Source: Callorhinus ursinus
Taxonomy: Eukaryota > Chordata > Mammalia > Carnivora > Otariidae
Assembly: GCF_003265705.1 (NCBI RefSeq)
Contig: NW_020312903.1
Span: forward strand, 24,286,107 to 24,350,106
Length of the DNA: 64,000 bases
Reading direction: 5' to 3'
In this document: one piece after another, positions 23,520 through 35,929 of the stretch
Numbering within the stretch: the first letter of the stretch is position 1
How the letters are laid out: every line of letters starts with the position of its first letter
Translations under genes and position numbers: made by a program
The notes under the pieces: model-generated
The model's database searches: none
Told to the model about the DNA's origin: nothing
The model's input: the letters and a program-made list of their open reading frames with translations, nothing else

Positions 23520-23930
23520 AGAGAGGTTAATCTTACTAAAACACCATTCTAAGCAGGTCAGTTCATATAATTGGATATCTTCCTCTCTTCTGTGCGGTTA
23601 ACGCTGAAATTCCTCATCCACTAATTCAAAGCTCCCAGGAATCTCACTCTACCTCAGCTATCCAATGCCATTTGCTAATTACAAAATACTTTTTTGTTCT
23701 CAGTCAAGCTGTTTTCTTGACAGTTGCCTGCAAACTCTAAGCTCATTCTTGTCTTCGTGCTTTTACATGGGGACTGTTTGTATACAGAAGACATTTTCCA
23801 TGCAAATCCATTTATCAAAATCTTGCAAAGTATTCACAGACCATCTCAAGTAACTTACCCTCCATGAAAGCTTCTCTGACCTATTATACATTTTGTCTTC
23901 ATCCTGGAGGTAAATAAGTTTTTTAATGTT
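23520..23930 (+). repeat. L2, interrupted by the 91-bp copy
   Basis: Sense L2: 'gctcccaggaatctcactc', 'cttgtcttcgtgctttt' before the break and 'aaagcttctctgacc' after it. The normal L2 text between these points is replaced by 23765-23855. Confidence 0.6.
23765..23855 (+). repeat. 91-bp local duplication, likely derived copy
   Basis: Copy of 22484-22574, same orientation, 1,281 bp downstream. It sits within an L2 where the element would otherwise continue. No poly(A) and no clear target duplication; 'acatg' at the left edge may be microhomology. Confidence 0.97.
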
Positions 23931-25424
23931 TTCTGTTACAATGTTTTCGGATGACTTTTAAAATGTTTTTCCTTCACTGGAAATTTACAAACATCTCAAG
24001 GGAATCCATCTTTGGGAGTTAAAGGTAACTTCCTCTAGCAAGGAATCTACCATAATAAGTGGTGTGTATTTATAACTACTTCTTTAATTCAAGTACAATT
24101 TAATTATGTATTCCTTTTCTTCTATTATGGTTACTAATCTGAGTTTCTTTTTATATATACAAACATTTATGTGCACATATTAGAAGTGACAAATACTTTC
24201 TGGTCCTTAAGTTAAAATGCCTAAGGAATATTCCTTTGCAAAGTTCTGCCGCTAAGGGTGCCCTTTTGGGGCATCTGGTTTATGGGACCGCCCACACTGT
24301 GTGCCTGCCGCTTTCCCCACGGTATGATCTACTTGCATTTTGTATTGCTAGAAGCAAGCTGGTAGGTTTGCTCCTTTAATTACCCTACTGTGCCACATCA
24401 TGCTACCTTGGGCCACAGCATGCTTTGTCCTTTTTTGCTTCTGCTTTTCAAGCAAGAACATGTATTACTTTCTCTTCTGTTACCGCTGTTTAACCATTTT
24501 CTGACAAGCCAGCCGCTGCACACACACACTGCTCCTATTTTATGGTACACATAAGTCTTTTAAATGCTTTCTTTCAAAGGAGAAGTTTTATCAGCGTCTT
24601 CTAAGAGTCACGCATGGTGGATTATCTCCTCTTCATTACATCTTTAGTTAGTGTTCCTACTCCATCACAGATGCTTGTTTAAAGTTTGTTCTTTGGAGTT
24701 TTTGTAATATATCAATGTAGCCACATTTCGTGCCTTTTTAGATTATTAGCAAAAATATAAATGCCAAAATCCTCTGTTTAGTTTATATATGTCTTATTCT
24801 TACTTCTATGATTTGTGGTTGTTTGTATCTTTACATACATACATATTTGAAAAGGAAATTGCATCCCATCTCCTAAATCCCTGGACCATGCAAGTTTCCT
24901 TTGTTGTTTGCGTCAATGAATATACTTATTCTCCTCAATTAAATAGGGCAGGATGTGCTGTTCATACGTGCTTTAATTCACTTAATGACAGTGAATGATT
25001 GAACAGGGCTGCACTAATTCTGTTTCCATGGAATAGCTTTTGGGCTTTAGAGTATTTCTCAAAAAAGCCAAACTGCTTCCAGAGCTGTAAGATTAGATCT
25101 ATTCTTGATACCAAACAGCCTCTGCAACTTAGGGATATAATTGAGAAAATTTTTGTAGTGCTCTTTAGTTTTTATTGTATAGCAAACATGACACTTTCTC
25201 TTTCACAGTAATTGCCCAAGAAGCATTGTGAATCTGGAACAATATAAGGATTAGAAAGTAAGGATAGGAGTATACAGACTAAACATCCATATAGCAGAGT
25301 TGAATACTCCAGAAGGAATTTGGCCAAGATTTTTCTGGAGATCAAAACAAAAAATGGTGGCATAGATTGGCGGGCCATGACAGGAAAGAAAAAAAGATTA
25401 AAATATTTAAACACTTTCTTCTTT
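23931..25424. other. No gene; unique sequence with a GC-richer patch
   Basis: 24240-24540 is richer in G+C than its surroundings and free of recognised repeats ('gggaccgcccacactgtg', 'ctgccgctttccccacgg'). No open frame or splice support. The rest is AT-rich and unassigned. Confidence 0.35.
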
Positions 25425-25818
25425 TTTTACACATTTTACTCTGAACAATTTCAGACAAGAGAAAATATATAAACAATATAGTGAATGCTGCTAAAGTATA
25501 TAGCATAACCCTCTCTTATTTCACACTCTATTCCGTCGGAAGGAAACATTAACAAAAATATTTTATTTGTACTTCTCAGGCACACTTTATTCTCTTCCTA
25601 TCCCTATGAAATAATATTTTTATTCAATATGGTTTGTGAAATTCATCAGTGTTAATATATGCAGCTCTAGGTCATTTATTTGCAATGCTATATAGTTTTA
25701 AATAAATATGCTACACTTTTCTTTATGGCTGTTATAATATTGTTACTATGCATGTCTCCTTGTACAAAGAGTTTCTCTGTATACCTGGAAGTAGAATTTC
25801 ACAGGTTATTTCCATTTT

Positions 25819-26008
25819 TTTTTTTTTTAAAGAAAAAGGGAGATATGGAGGGCGGGGCAGAGGGAGAGGGACAGAGAGAATCCCAAGCAGGCTCCTCACC
25901 CAGCACAGAGCCCAACGCAGGGCTCGATCTCATGACCCTGAGATCATGACCTGAGCTGAAATCAAGAAGAGTTGGATGCTTAACCAACTGAGTCACCCAG
26001 GTGTCCCC
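25819..26008 (-). mobile_element. CAN-SINE, 'ctgaaatcaag' subtype, with target duplication
   Basis: Reverse SINE with 'gatcatgacctgagctgaaa' and head 'gagtcacccaggtgtcccc'. Its body differs from most copies here and matches 33746-33911. Flanked by atttccatttt at 25808-25818 and 26009-26019, a perfect 11 bp. Confidence 0.95.
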
Positions 26009-28670
26009 ATTTCCATTTTCTATGAACCATATAGTGTATAGCCAACTTTCTTTCAGAGGAGGCTATACCAAATACATTTGTGTCAGTAGCATAACTTTCA
26101 TGTATCCAACTTTTTGAATTATTAGACTATTTTTTGGCCAATTTGGTGTAAAATTACATATGATTGTTGTTTCAGTTTGGAATCCCTTTATTTAGTGCAA
26201 TTGGTAAGCTTTCTATAATATTTTTGTGTTTTGGGGTTATTTCTTCCATCAAAATGTATCTTTAGCCACATTTACATGAGATTTTGTTTTTTTTGTTATT
26301 AATCTGGAGATGGTTTTCATAGAGTCTGTTCACTAATCCTCTGTCAGTTAGAGGCATTGCAACACATTTTCCCTGTGTGCCTTGTATTTGTCACGTTTCA
26401 TGAATAGGAATTTTTAATCTTAATGCAATAAAATTTAACTCCTTTTTTCATGGTTATTATTGTTTGTGCCCTGAGATCCTTTCCTAACAAAAGCCAATAT
26501 AGTATTTTTCTACAAATTTTGGTTTTCATATTTATGTTTTTAATCAATCTGTAATTTGTGTGTGTGTGTTGTAAGGTTGGAGGATAACTATTTTATTTTC
26601 CACCTGATTAACTAATTGATCAACCACCACGTTTTACTAAATAGTTCATCCTTTCTTCTTAATCTGTAGTATTTCTGCCATCATAAATAAAATTTTCATA
26701 GATTCATGCTTATGATTCACTCATAATAAATCTCAGTATCTTATAATAAATATATGACAATAAATCTTGGTAACTGGGAACTCTCATCACCTTTTATTCT
26801 TTTTTAAGATTGAGTTGTCTATTTTTGGCCATCTGATCTTCCAAATTTTTTTTTTTAATTTAGCTTGTCAAGCTCATGAAAAACCCACTCAGAATTTTGA
26901 TTTGTATTGCAGTGAAGAAATTTTCATCTCTAAGATAATGCGGTCTGCCATTAATGTGATATAACTCTACTATATTTTTAGGTATTTTTAATGACTATAA
27001 ATAAAATGTTATTTTTTTCCATACAGATCTCAAGCATCATTTGCATGTATACCTAGATATTTTATATTCTTGTTCTTAATACAAGTGACATTTAAAAATT
27101 ATGCATTTTAAAAAATTGGGTAGAAAAGCCATTGATTCTTCTTTACCAACCCAGCCATCTTGTTATATTGCTATTTTTCTAATAGTTTTTAGTTCTTTTG
27201 ACTCTTTTACATGGATAACAAATAATCTGTGGATGATTATATATATCTTAGCCATTTATAATCTTTATTCTCCTTTACTCCTTTTATTTTCATGCTCATC
27301 AGAACTTTCAGTCCTAGGGAGAATTAAAGTGGTGGCAATGGACTTCATTGCCCTACTCTTGACTCTAAAGGAAATGTTTATAAATTCTGCCAGTGACACT
27401 CTTGTAGTCTTCCTTCAACAGAGTAAGGGATTTATAATCTCTTCACAGCTTAATAGAAGCTTCTTATTATTTTATCATTAATGGTTAGTATTAATGAATG
27501 TTACATTTTATCAAATGCTTTTCATGAGACTTTGGAGAGGGCCATATTGTTATTTCCTTCAATCGGGGTGGAAGATTACACTGATTTTCTAATGTTAATT
27601 CATTTTTGCATTGCTGGGATAAATACATCTTTGCTTGATATATTAATCTCATATATTGTTAGAATGTATTTAATAATACTCATTTTGGATTTTTGTATGC
27701 CTTTTTGAATGAGATTTACTTATAATTTTCTTCTCTTGTGTCTTTAGCTCCTTAAACATCATCAAGATCACACTAGTCTCATGAGAAAAATTTGGGAATA
27801 TTATTTCTTTTTATCTAATTTATACAGTTAGGCTTTTCTGTATTTTGGGCAGTTGTTAGAATTTATTTGTAAAATGGTATAGGCCTGGGAGCTTAATAAT
27901 TATAGTATTTGATTGGCAGATTTATAGCTACTCATTAATCTGATTAAATTTTCTGAATGATAAATATATCCAAATTTTCTATTTCTTTAAGTTACTTTTC
28001 TTGTTTGAGGACATTTACCAGTTTATGTTTTCAAATTTAATGATCTGGAGTTTTTCCTAATGTTTCCTTTAATATTTTATTCTCTAATCTATCTGTAATT
28101 ACATTTCTTTTTATTTTTACTAATATTTGTTCATGTCTTTTCTTTTTTCCTTGATTATTCTTGTCAAAAATTTGTCTATTATTCAGTCTTTTTTTATTTT
28201 TAAACACAGTTATGGTTTTATTGATCTGCTCTAATATTTGCTTTTATCTTTATTTTTTCAGTTCTTACACTTCATTTGGGTGTGTTTTGTTGTTGTGTTC
28301 TAAGTTCTTTGGTTGGATGCTTAGCCTGATAGTTTTATCCAATGCAAATGGTTAAGGTGTGTGTTTCTTCTATACACTTCAGCTATTTTTCATAGATTTG
28401 ATATATAATATTAGTAGAGTTCAAATTATTTTCTAATTTTTATAATACTGCTTCTTTGAAGTGTATCTTAAATTTTCCTGTTGCTCTTTTTAAACTTCTT
28501 TTGTTATTGGTATCTAAATTATTTTATTTAGAGAACAACTGTTTTTCACTGTTGTATGTATACTTGAGAAGAATATATTTTTGTAATTGTTGGATGCGCT
28601 TTTTTGTTTTATTTTGTGATACTCTGCATAATTTTTTCAAATTAATTGTCCAGTTCACTAATTCTATTTT

Positions 28671-28709
28671 CAGCTGGGTTGCATGCATTTTCAGCTGGGT
28701 TGCATGCAT
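28671..28709. repeat. Short tandem duplication, about 21-bp unit
   Basis: 'cagctgggttgcatgcatttt' occurs twice in succession within the old L1, the second copy ending at gcatttc. A simple replication-slippage product. Confidence 0.9.
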
Positions 28710-29150
28710 TTCAACATTTATCTGTTGAGTTTTAATTTTAAAAATAATAGTTTTCATTGCTGCAAATTCTCTTTTGTTTTTTTCAGACCCACCTTGCTTA
28801 TATTTGTAGTTTTTTTTTCTGTATATATGTAATATATGTTTTATACTCTTTTTCTGATATTTCCAATTAAATTATATTCTGGCAAGTTTAATTATACTAT
28901 TGCTTCTGATGATTTCCCTTCATGGTGGCTTATTTCTTTAGGTGCTCTATAATTTGGTCTGTGAATTCCTGTTTCATGTAGCTTTAACTGTAAAAATTCC
29001 TTGAGACATGGCATGAAGATATGTCCCTTAAGACTAAAAATTGCTTTTACTTCTGTCACATAATTCTGGGAGCTATGAACACTGCAATTTATTTATTTTT
29101 CTTATTTTCTGAACCCTACATATAAGATAAATGCAAACCTCAAATTGCAG

Positions 29151-30717
29151 AACTGCCGTACTATGAATTTTAATTCTTAGGAACTTCCTTTATTCCATGT
29201 TGCAGATCAACACAGACTTATTTCTTTGTGACCTCCTTAGGGCAATAAATAGATTTTTTTTTCCAGTCTTCTTTTTCCCTGGCTGTAATCTTTCAAGAGT
29301 CTCAGGTTTGTGTGGGACCTCAGTTCTTTATCCTTGGCTTTTTTTTTTTTTTTAAACTCTGAGTGGCTTTTACAGTCTTCAGTTCTAGGTTCCTGAGATC
29401 TGTAGAGACCCTTGGGGCAGAAACAGCTTCAGTTTCAAATAACAACTCTGGTTTTCTGACTTCTTTGATTTTGGATTCTGGGTATTTTCCTTTAGATTCA
29501 TGTGAACTCAAGTGTGCATCTGAAAGATTGTTTGCTATATTTTACAGAATATTTCTAAATGTTTTATAGAGAGGACTATTTTTTTTTAACTTTCTATAGT
29601 AATGGAGGGAAAAAAACCTCTCTTTTGAAGTTCTCAGAATGTTAGTCTTTAGACCTAGTATCTATTTATGAGAATAAGATAAAGGCATTTTCACTCTAAA
29701 TCAAACTTTAGTATAAAACAATAATAACAAAAAGTATAAAACTTCCAAGCTTAGAGATTCCCCCTTGAACAAATAACTCAACCTTCATCACATTTGCTTT
29801 ATTACCTATTTTTATCTCTCTGTAATCAATAATAATATATTATAAATTTACTTTCTGATCAAATAATCTTCTGTCCCAATAATTTGCTTAAATATTCTGT
29901 CAATGATTGATTCTCTAATTGCTATTTTCTTCTTGGTGTACTTCCAAAATAATTTTACTCTTACATCCACCAAGATGTGTAATACACAGTTGTACTTCGA
30001 GTCACATCCTATAAATCAATTAACCAAATGCCTGATTAGATTCTCATACCTAATGCCTAATAAACTAATAAAGCTAAGACAGGTAATGTTACAAATGACA
30101 GGGATTAAATTTATTTCTTATGCTTATTTTTTTGACCTCAAGTGTAACTATTGTTTATGTCTTTGTTTCTAGAAAATCTAGTGACAAAGTCTTTGAAATG
30201 AAACTCCCAGTCTATAGGCATGACAAGATTTTACTGGACACAGTGATCTTTTCCAACCCTTAACTTACCAGATTTTAAAGCTTCATAGACATACTACATT
30301 TGACTATCAACTGATCCACTAGGATTGCTTATATAAAAAATCTAAAGGTACATTGATCTAGAAGTATACTATTGATTCAAATGGAAATTTATTTTATTGG
30401 ATAAGGGAACAACATCAGGTTTAGTTAGTGGAAAAACACTAAATGAAATCACAGAAAGTAGCACAGGTCACCAAAATATTGTAGGGAAAAGGTAAAATGA
30501 ATAGAGTGATAATAAAAAGTTTGAATTCTTACACCTGAAATGAGGCAAAAACAAAACAAAACAAAACACAGTTTAGACAAGTAAAATTAAGGTTTTCGTT
30601 ACTGTCAAACTAAGTATCTATGACTTTTGGTTGCTCAACAATTGGACTACTCACTATTTCCAGGACATCACAATGACACTACTCCCATAAAACAGGAATA
30701 TGATTGCTTCCACCACT
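29151..30717. other. No gene; AT-rich, unassigned
   Basis: Poly(T) at 29338-29354, (AAAAC)n at 30545-30567. Short frames at 29363-29569 and 29903-30172 lack support. Confidence 0.35.
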
Positions 30718-30944
30718 TAGGGCAAACATTGGCAAATATGGCCCATGGAACAAATTCATCCCATTGCCTATTTTTGTAAATAAATGTTTACTGGAACCTA
30801 GCTTTCATTCACTTATGTATTGTCTATTGAGACATTCATACTGAAAGTGGTAGAGTTGAAAAGTTGGGACAGAGACCATCTGGCTTGCAAAGTGTAAGAT
30901 AGTTACTAGTTAGCCTTTTACATAAGAAGTTTCCCAACTTCTGG
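30718..30944 (+). repeat. MER20 (hAT-Charlie) DNA transposon
   Basis: 'caaatatggcccatgg', 'tttttgtaaataaatg', 'gtattgtctattgaga' and a terminal 'agtttcccaacttctgg'. Same family as 21106-21308, opposite orientation, more diverged. Confidence 0.8.
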
Positions 30945-31985
30945 CTTAAGGAATGTCTGTGGAAGTCTGGGAGAATTTTTTCTTTCAGATAAAGATATGC
31001 ATGAGTTAAACTGTAGTGGTTTGATCTCGAGATGATTAACCATTAACATTTCTTGAAGTAATTGTTGATAACACTCAGTTGTGTGATGATGTTATATACC
31101 AACATCATTGTCATGAGGGAAGTTGACACTTTCCTAGGTTGGGTATAAGGGAGTGGTGGAGTTCTCACTTGATTGCGAATGTCATAAACTAGTTTCAAGT
31201 TCTATGAACCTGGCCAATCTTTAAACCGACTCTCTCCTGGAACATTTTTATGTGTTCTTCAGAAATGCCCCTTTGTTGGGACTTGCTTTTCCTGAATTTC
31301 CCTTGACACGGTGATATACTATCAGCCCATTTTTTTTTAGTGCTTCTTTAGTGCGTAGATATCTAGCAATGTTAGTTTTCTTCCTTTATGTACAGAATCA
31401 AGTATAACCCATGCTGCTGCACTCATTTATACATTTATACAGCTACAACTAGTCTATGCATTGTTTTCTACAATCTAATAATAATGCAGTAGCAGCTTCT
31501 ACTTAGTTCCTGCCAACAAATCAGCCATTTCTGGCTTGTGAGATTTTTCCAAATGGGATTCAGATTCAGGAGACAAATGTTTTCTGAATTAATCCTATAG
31601 AAACTTTTCTTCCTAGGCTTTTGGTGATGGGTCAATATCCCTTACCCCTTTTTCTTCTGGGAGTGGAGCTCATAGCATAGCTTATAAGAAGGAAATCCTT
31701 CCAAAACCAACCCTCTTACTCTTAATTATTTAATAACCTTGGTATATATGAAGAGTTTAAGAGTATTAACTAGTTCTTAGAAAGCAACTTTGAAATTTAT
31801 GCATAATAATCTGTCTCTGGTACCTGATAGCTATCAAACCATGGTGGCTCAGACAAACTAGACAAGTCTCATTTACACATGCCATTTTATTGACCTAACT
31901 GTGTGATAAAGCATGGGCCAACTTAGACCACCAACTTATTGCCGTGGTTGCTGAACATTTTATAAGTTAGGAACTGCCTTCATCA
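30945..31985. other. No gene; unassigned sequence
   Basis: No repeat or coding signature I can name. Moderately complex sequence. Confidence 0.35.
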
Positions 31986-31989
31986 TGGC

Positions 31990-32036
31990 TATGTTCTCTG
32001 AAAAGTAGCCATGATGTAATATAATAGTGAGGATTT

Positions 32037-32091
<55 letters not shown>

Positions 32092-32190
32092 TTATGTTAT
32101 GTTATGTTATGTTATGTTAATGAAATAACATGTATGAAATGTACTACTACAATGCCTGGCACAGAATAGAGATTTAATAAATGCATGTTC
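31990..32190 (+). repeat. MIR SINE split by simple repeats
   Basis: MIR text 'taatagtgaggatt' (to 32035) continues as 'aatgaaataacatgtatg' and 'gcctggcacagaatagag' after 32118. A long (TTTA)n and a (TATGT)n separate the halves. Confidence 0.7.
32035..32118. repeat. (TTTA)n followed by (TATGT)n
   Basis: About 57 bp of TTTA units to 32092, then five TATGT-type units to 32118. Expanded inside a MIR. Confidence 0.95.
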
Positions 32191-32639
32191 CTTTCCCTAA
32201 TGCACATAATGATTAGCATACCAAGCCATTTTATCAGAAGTCTCAAATTTGCAACTTGTTAGCTGAATTCCCTGTAGGGAGATAACTAACTAGAGCTTGG
32301 TACCAGAAACCCACTTTTGACAAGACTTTTACTCTTCAGGTCACCAGAGTTTCCATCAACATGCCTCACACATTTTCCTTATCTGACATGTCCAGACATG
32401 CATTTACATTTGAAAACTCTGGCTTATAAAGTAAGATCCAAAATTCCCTTTTTCCCTGTTCATTAATGAAATCATCATAGCAACTTACTTGAATATGTAG
32501 CTCAGATCCCTGCAATCCCTAACCACAACGTGTTGCTAGCTTACCTCTGACATCATTTCTTATCTTTTCTCTATCTTTCACTCTGTTCTGGTCACATTGA
32601 CCTCTGTTGTTCCTTGAATATAAAAAGTTGAAACCATCT

Positions 32640-33000
32640 CAGGACTTCTCAATTGCTGGTTTCTCTGAATGGAACATATTTTTCCCATATACCTGCCTAG
32701 TTTGTCCCAACACTTCTTTAGGTTCATGTTTGAAACAGAAGCATCACCTTCACAGAGAGGCTTCCCTGACCACACTGTCTAAAATTGTTTCTCTACTCTT
32801 CTCTAATACCCTGCTTTACTTTTATTCATAGTAGTTGGTATAAAAATAATATGTAACATAGTATATGTTATGTTCACTTATTTATTTACTGTTTTCTGGG
32901 CCCTCAATAGGATGTAAGGTCCAGAAGAACAGGCTGCTATGCTATGGCCAGTACCTGGAATAGTGCATGGAACCCAATAAGCAGTCAGTATATATTTGTT
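32640..33000 (+). repeat. L2 3' end
   Basis: 'agagaggcttccctgacc' (32755), 'ggatgtaaggtccagaag' (32910), 'agtgcatggaacccaataag' (32962). Good L2 order. Confidence 0.75.
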
Positions 33001-33570
33001 GTTGTTTACTGAGATATAACTGACATATAACCTTATATTCATTTTAGATGTACAACATGATGATTTCCTACATGTATGTATTGGAAATGATTACCCCAGT
33101 AAGTTTAGTTAACATCCGTCACCACACATAGTTACAATTTTCTTTTCTTGTGATGAGAACTTTTAAAATTTATTGTATTAGCAATATTCAAATATATAAT
33201 GCAGTATTAACTATGGTCATTATGCTGTACATTACATCCCTAGGACTTAACTTCTTTTATAACCGAACATTTGCACATTTTGACCTCCTTCACTCATTTT
33301 ACCCACCCCGACCCCTCACCTCTGGTAACCACCAATATGTTCTTGTTTTTAAGATTTCACATATAAGTGAGATCATATGCTATTTGACTTCTCTGCCTGA
33401 CTTATTTCACTTAGTATAATCGTCCATCTATGTTGTCACAAATGGCATTACTTCTTTCTTTTTATGGCTGAATAATATGTGTGTGTGTGTGTGTGTGTGT
33501 GTTTGTGTGTGTGTACCACATTTTCTTTATCCATTTATCTGTCAATGGACACTTAGGTTTTAATATTTGT
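33000..33570 (-). repeat. L1 3' end (L1MA-like) with (GT)n
   Basis: Antisense L1: 'actgagatataactgacata' (33009), 'ctctggtaaccaccaat' (33320), 'tttatggctgaataatatg' (33461) and 'tttatccatttatctgtcaa' (33526). A (GT)n run at 33478-33514 lies in the usual A-rich site. Confidence 0.88.
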
Positions 33571-33745
33571 TGATTATTCAGAATTAGGAAAATTTCAAGG
33601 AATAATATAGAGCTAGTGTTAGAGCATGTGGTGGTTGTGATGGGGTGGCAGGTGGGGATTATAATTCACAAATCTAGTCAAGTGATATGAATTCAAAAGC
33701 TTAGCCTTGGACCTAATCCCTCCCTCCCCCTCATCCTCAACTTTT

Positions 33746-33911
33746 CTTCTTTTTTTTTTCTTTTTAGAGAAGCAGAGAGGGCAGAGGGAGAGGGAGAGAG
33801 AATCTTAAGCAGGTTCCACGCCCAGTGCAGAGCCCAATGTGGAGCTGGATCTTACAACCCTGAGTTCATGACCTGAGCTGAAATCAAGAGTCGGACGCTT
33901 TAACCAAGGTG
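33746..33911 (-). mobile_element. CAN-SINE, 'ctgaaatcaag' subtype, head-deleted
   Basis: 'catgacctgagctgaaatca' and 'gagtcggacgct', then 'ttaaccaaggtgcctc' where the usual ctgagccaccc is missing. Flanks cctcatcctcaactttt (33729-33745) and cctcatcctccttaactttt (33912-33931) form a decayed target duplication. Confidence 0.88.
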
Positions 33912-33989
33912 CCTCATCCTCCTTAACTTTTAACAAAGTCTAAAGTGAGGCAAAGATGAACTTTTGACTTCTTTCTTTTGACTTTTGGC

Positions 33990-34346
33990 TTCAATTTCTT
34001 GCATCAACTTGGATGGACCATGTTGCTCTGATAATTGTCAAACATTATCCTGCATGTTTCTGAGGATGATTTTTGGTACAAATTAACAATTAAATATGAG
34101 TAAAGATGCCTGCCCTCTATAATGTGGGGTGGACACATCCAATCAAGTGAAGACTGTAATAGAACAGAGACTGATCTCTCCAAAAAAGGAATTTTGCCAG
34201 CAGGCTGCCTTTGGCCTTGCCCTGCACAGTGGATCTTCCCTGGGTCTTCAGCTTTCTTGAACTTCCTATAGGTTTTTGACCTGTCAGCCTCCTTAATCAC
34301 ATAAGCCAATACCCTAAAATCAATCAATCAATCTCTCTCTCTGCAT

Positions 34347-34396
<50 letters not shown>

Positions 34397-34406
34397 NNNN
34401 NNNNNN

Positions 34407-34454
<48 letters not shown>

Positions 34455-34505
34455 ATCCATCCATCCATCCATTTGCTCTGGAGAACTCTGACCAATATAG
34501 CTTCC
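33990..34505 (+). repeat. LTR-like mammalian repeat containing the microsatellite gap
   Basis: 'gcatcaacttggatggacca', 'caaacattatcctgcatgt', 'cataatgtggggtgg'-like text, 'ttttgccagcaggctgcc', 'cctccttaatcacataagcc' and terminal 'ctctggagaactctgacca' follow a common eutherian family (start 'tgatggttaattttatgtgt'). I cannot name it reliably. The simple repeat sits where members of this family usually carry one. Confidence 0.6.
34347..34472. repeat. (AC)n with 10-N assembly gap, then (CATC)n
   Basis: AC dinucleotides on both sides of ten Ns (34397-34406), followed by CATC units to 34472. True length is unknown. Confidence 0.97.
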
Positions 34506-35875
34506 AAAATGGGCTATCACCTTAAATATCTAAAACTAACATATAAGCCCAAACTCTCATATATTTATGTTCTGTAGCATCTGAGACTTAATTACTTTTG
34601 AAGTTGGCTTGAAAATGACAAAACAAATTAAAGGGGGAAAAATTAAAGGATTAAGCCGTATTAATAAAAATAAGTGGATCCATGCATACAGACAAAAAGT
34701 CTATACTGAAACTCTGACTTTTCAAATGTAAGCTTTATTTTGTCCTAAAGTATTTATTTCTCAATATAATTACAATATCAGCTGTACTTTGGTATTATAT
34801 TATATATTATGGTCTAGGAATCTGGTCCTAAGCCAGCATAGATGGTATGCTATGTAAAGCAAGAGAAAAGACAGAAGAGGAGCCCTCCTCCAAGTGAAGA
34901 TAAATTAGCTTTGACCTTCCAACTACAGCATAAGCAGAGATCCAGATAATGAAAAAGATAAAGAAGGTCACAGAAGCACTGGGGAGCAACATGGCTAGAT
35001 CTGAAGAGTGAATGTTAGATGAACTTATCTATCCCTTTCCATTCTCATAGGAAGCAGAGGCAGAAGTGTGAAAGGATGACATCTGCCCCCAAAGGTCTGG
35101 GCCTCACTCAGTGCTTCTCTTCCCATGGAGGCTGGAAGAGGAGGCTGGAGCAGTGCAAAATGGAAAGCTGCACATGGGGTGACCTCACCCCATAGTTACA
35201 GTGACTCAATCAAATTCTCATCAGTTACATCAGTTTCCTCTTCTTTAAGGATAATCTAAGAAAAGGAAAAGTAGTCTCTTTCACAGAACATACATGGGTG
35301 AAAATATAGAGAGAAAAACAATGAGCAAGTACTGAAACATGGAAATTCCCTATATTCACAAGTAATGATGAAAAAAAATACTAAATTACCAGGGAGGTAA
35401 GAGATGAACCAGGAATATTGTAAATTGGAGCTAGAGAGAGTTTAATGAAAAAGAAATGATTAATAGCCAGGAATGTTGCTGAAAGGTTGAAGATAATGAG
35501 AAAAGGTTATTGGGTAAGTGATTACATATCTAAATTTTATGACCCATGGAGGATAACAACATTTATTTACTTTTTGAGACCACCAGGTAAATTCTAAATA
35601 ATTCTGTAACATGCATTACCTACCATGGCATCTATTTAAAGGACTCAAAATTTAAAAATAAACTTGCATTCAGCAAACCTGCCCATGAGGAAAAAAAAAA
35701 TGATTGTGCTAGCAAAAAGTTAAGGTTGAGGTTTTCAAGAACCACATCTATATTCTGACATCCGATAATTTTTTTATTACTTCATATTAATGAGATTCTT
35801 GATCTTGTTTCCTCTTTCCCAGAAATTCCTAGTTTATCCCAAATACAGTCACATATAAGTTAAGATGAGGTTGGG

Positions 35876-35911
<36 letters not shown>

Positions 35912-35929
35912 GCACGTGTGTTTCAGAAA
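34506..35929. other. No gene; unassigned sequence
   Basis: No recognisable repeat or coding segment. A (TG)n microsatellite lies at 35877-35922 with minor CG interruptions. Confidence 0.4.

Larger units (their letters stand above)
25425..29150 (-). repeat. Ancient L1 (L1M class), the longest repeat in the window
   Basis: Antisense L1 throughout: 3'-region text 25425-26450, then antisense ORF2 ('ttgcattgctgggataaata' at 27607, 'gttatggttttattgatctg' at 28209, 'cacttcatttgggtgtg' at 28268), and possibly 5' sequence by 28900-29150. Plus-strand open frames here (27101-27481 and neighbours) are antisense to ORF2. Contains a CAN-SINE at 25819-26008. Confidence 0.7.

Noticed and set aside
27101..27708. 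Adjacent plus-strand open frames of 126 and 75 codons
   Set aside because: They lie antisense to ancient L1 ORF2 and are hydrophobic from T-rich sequence.
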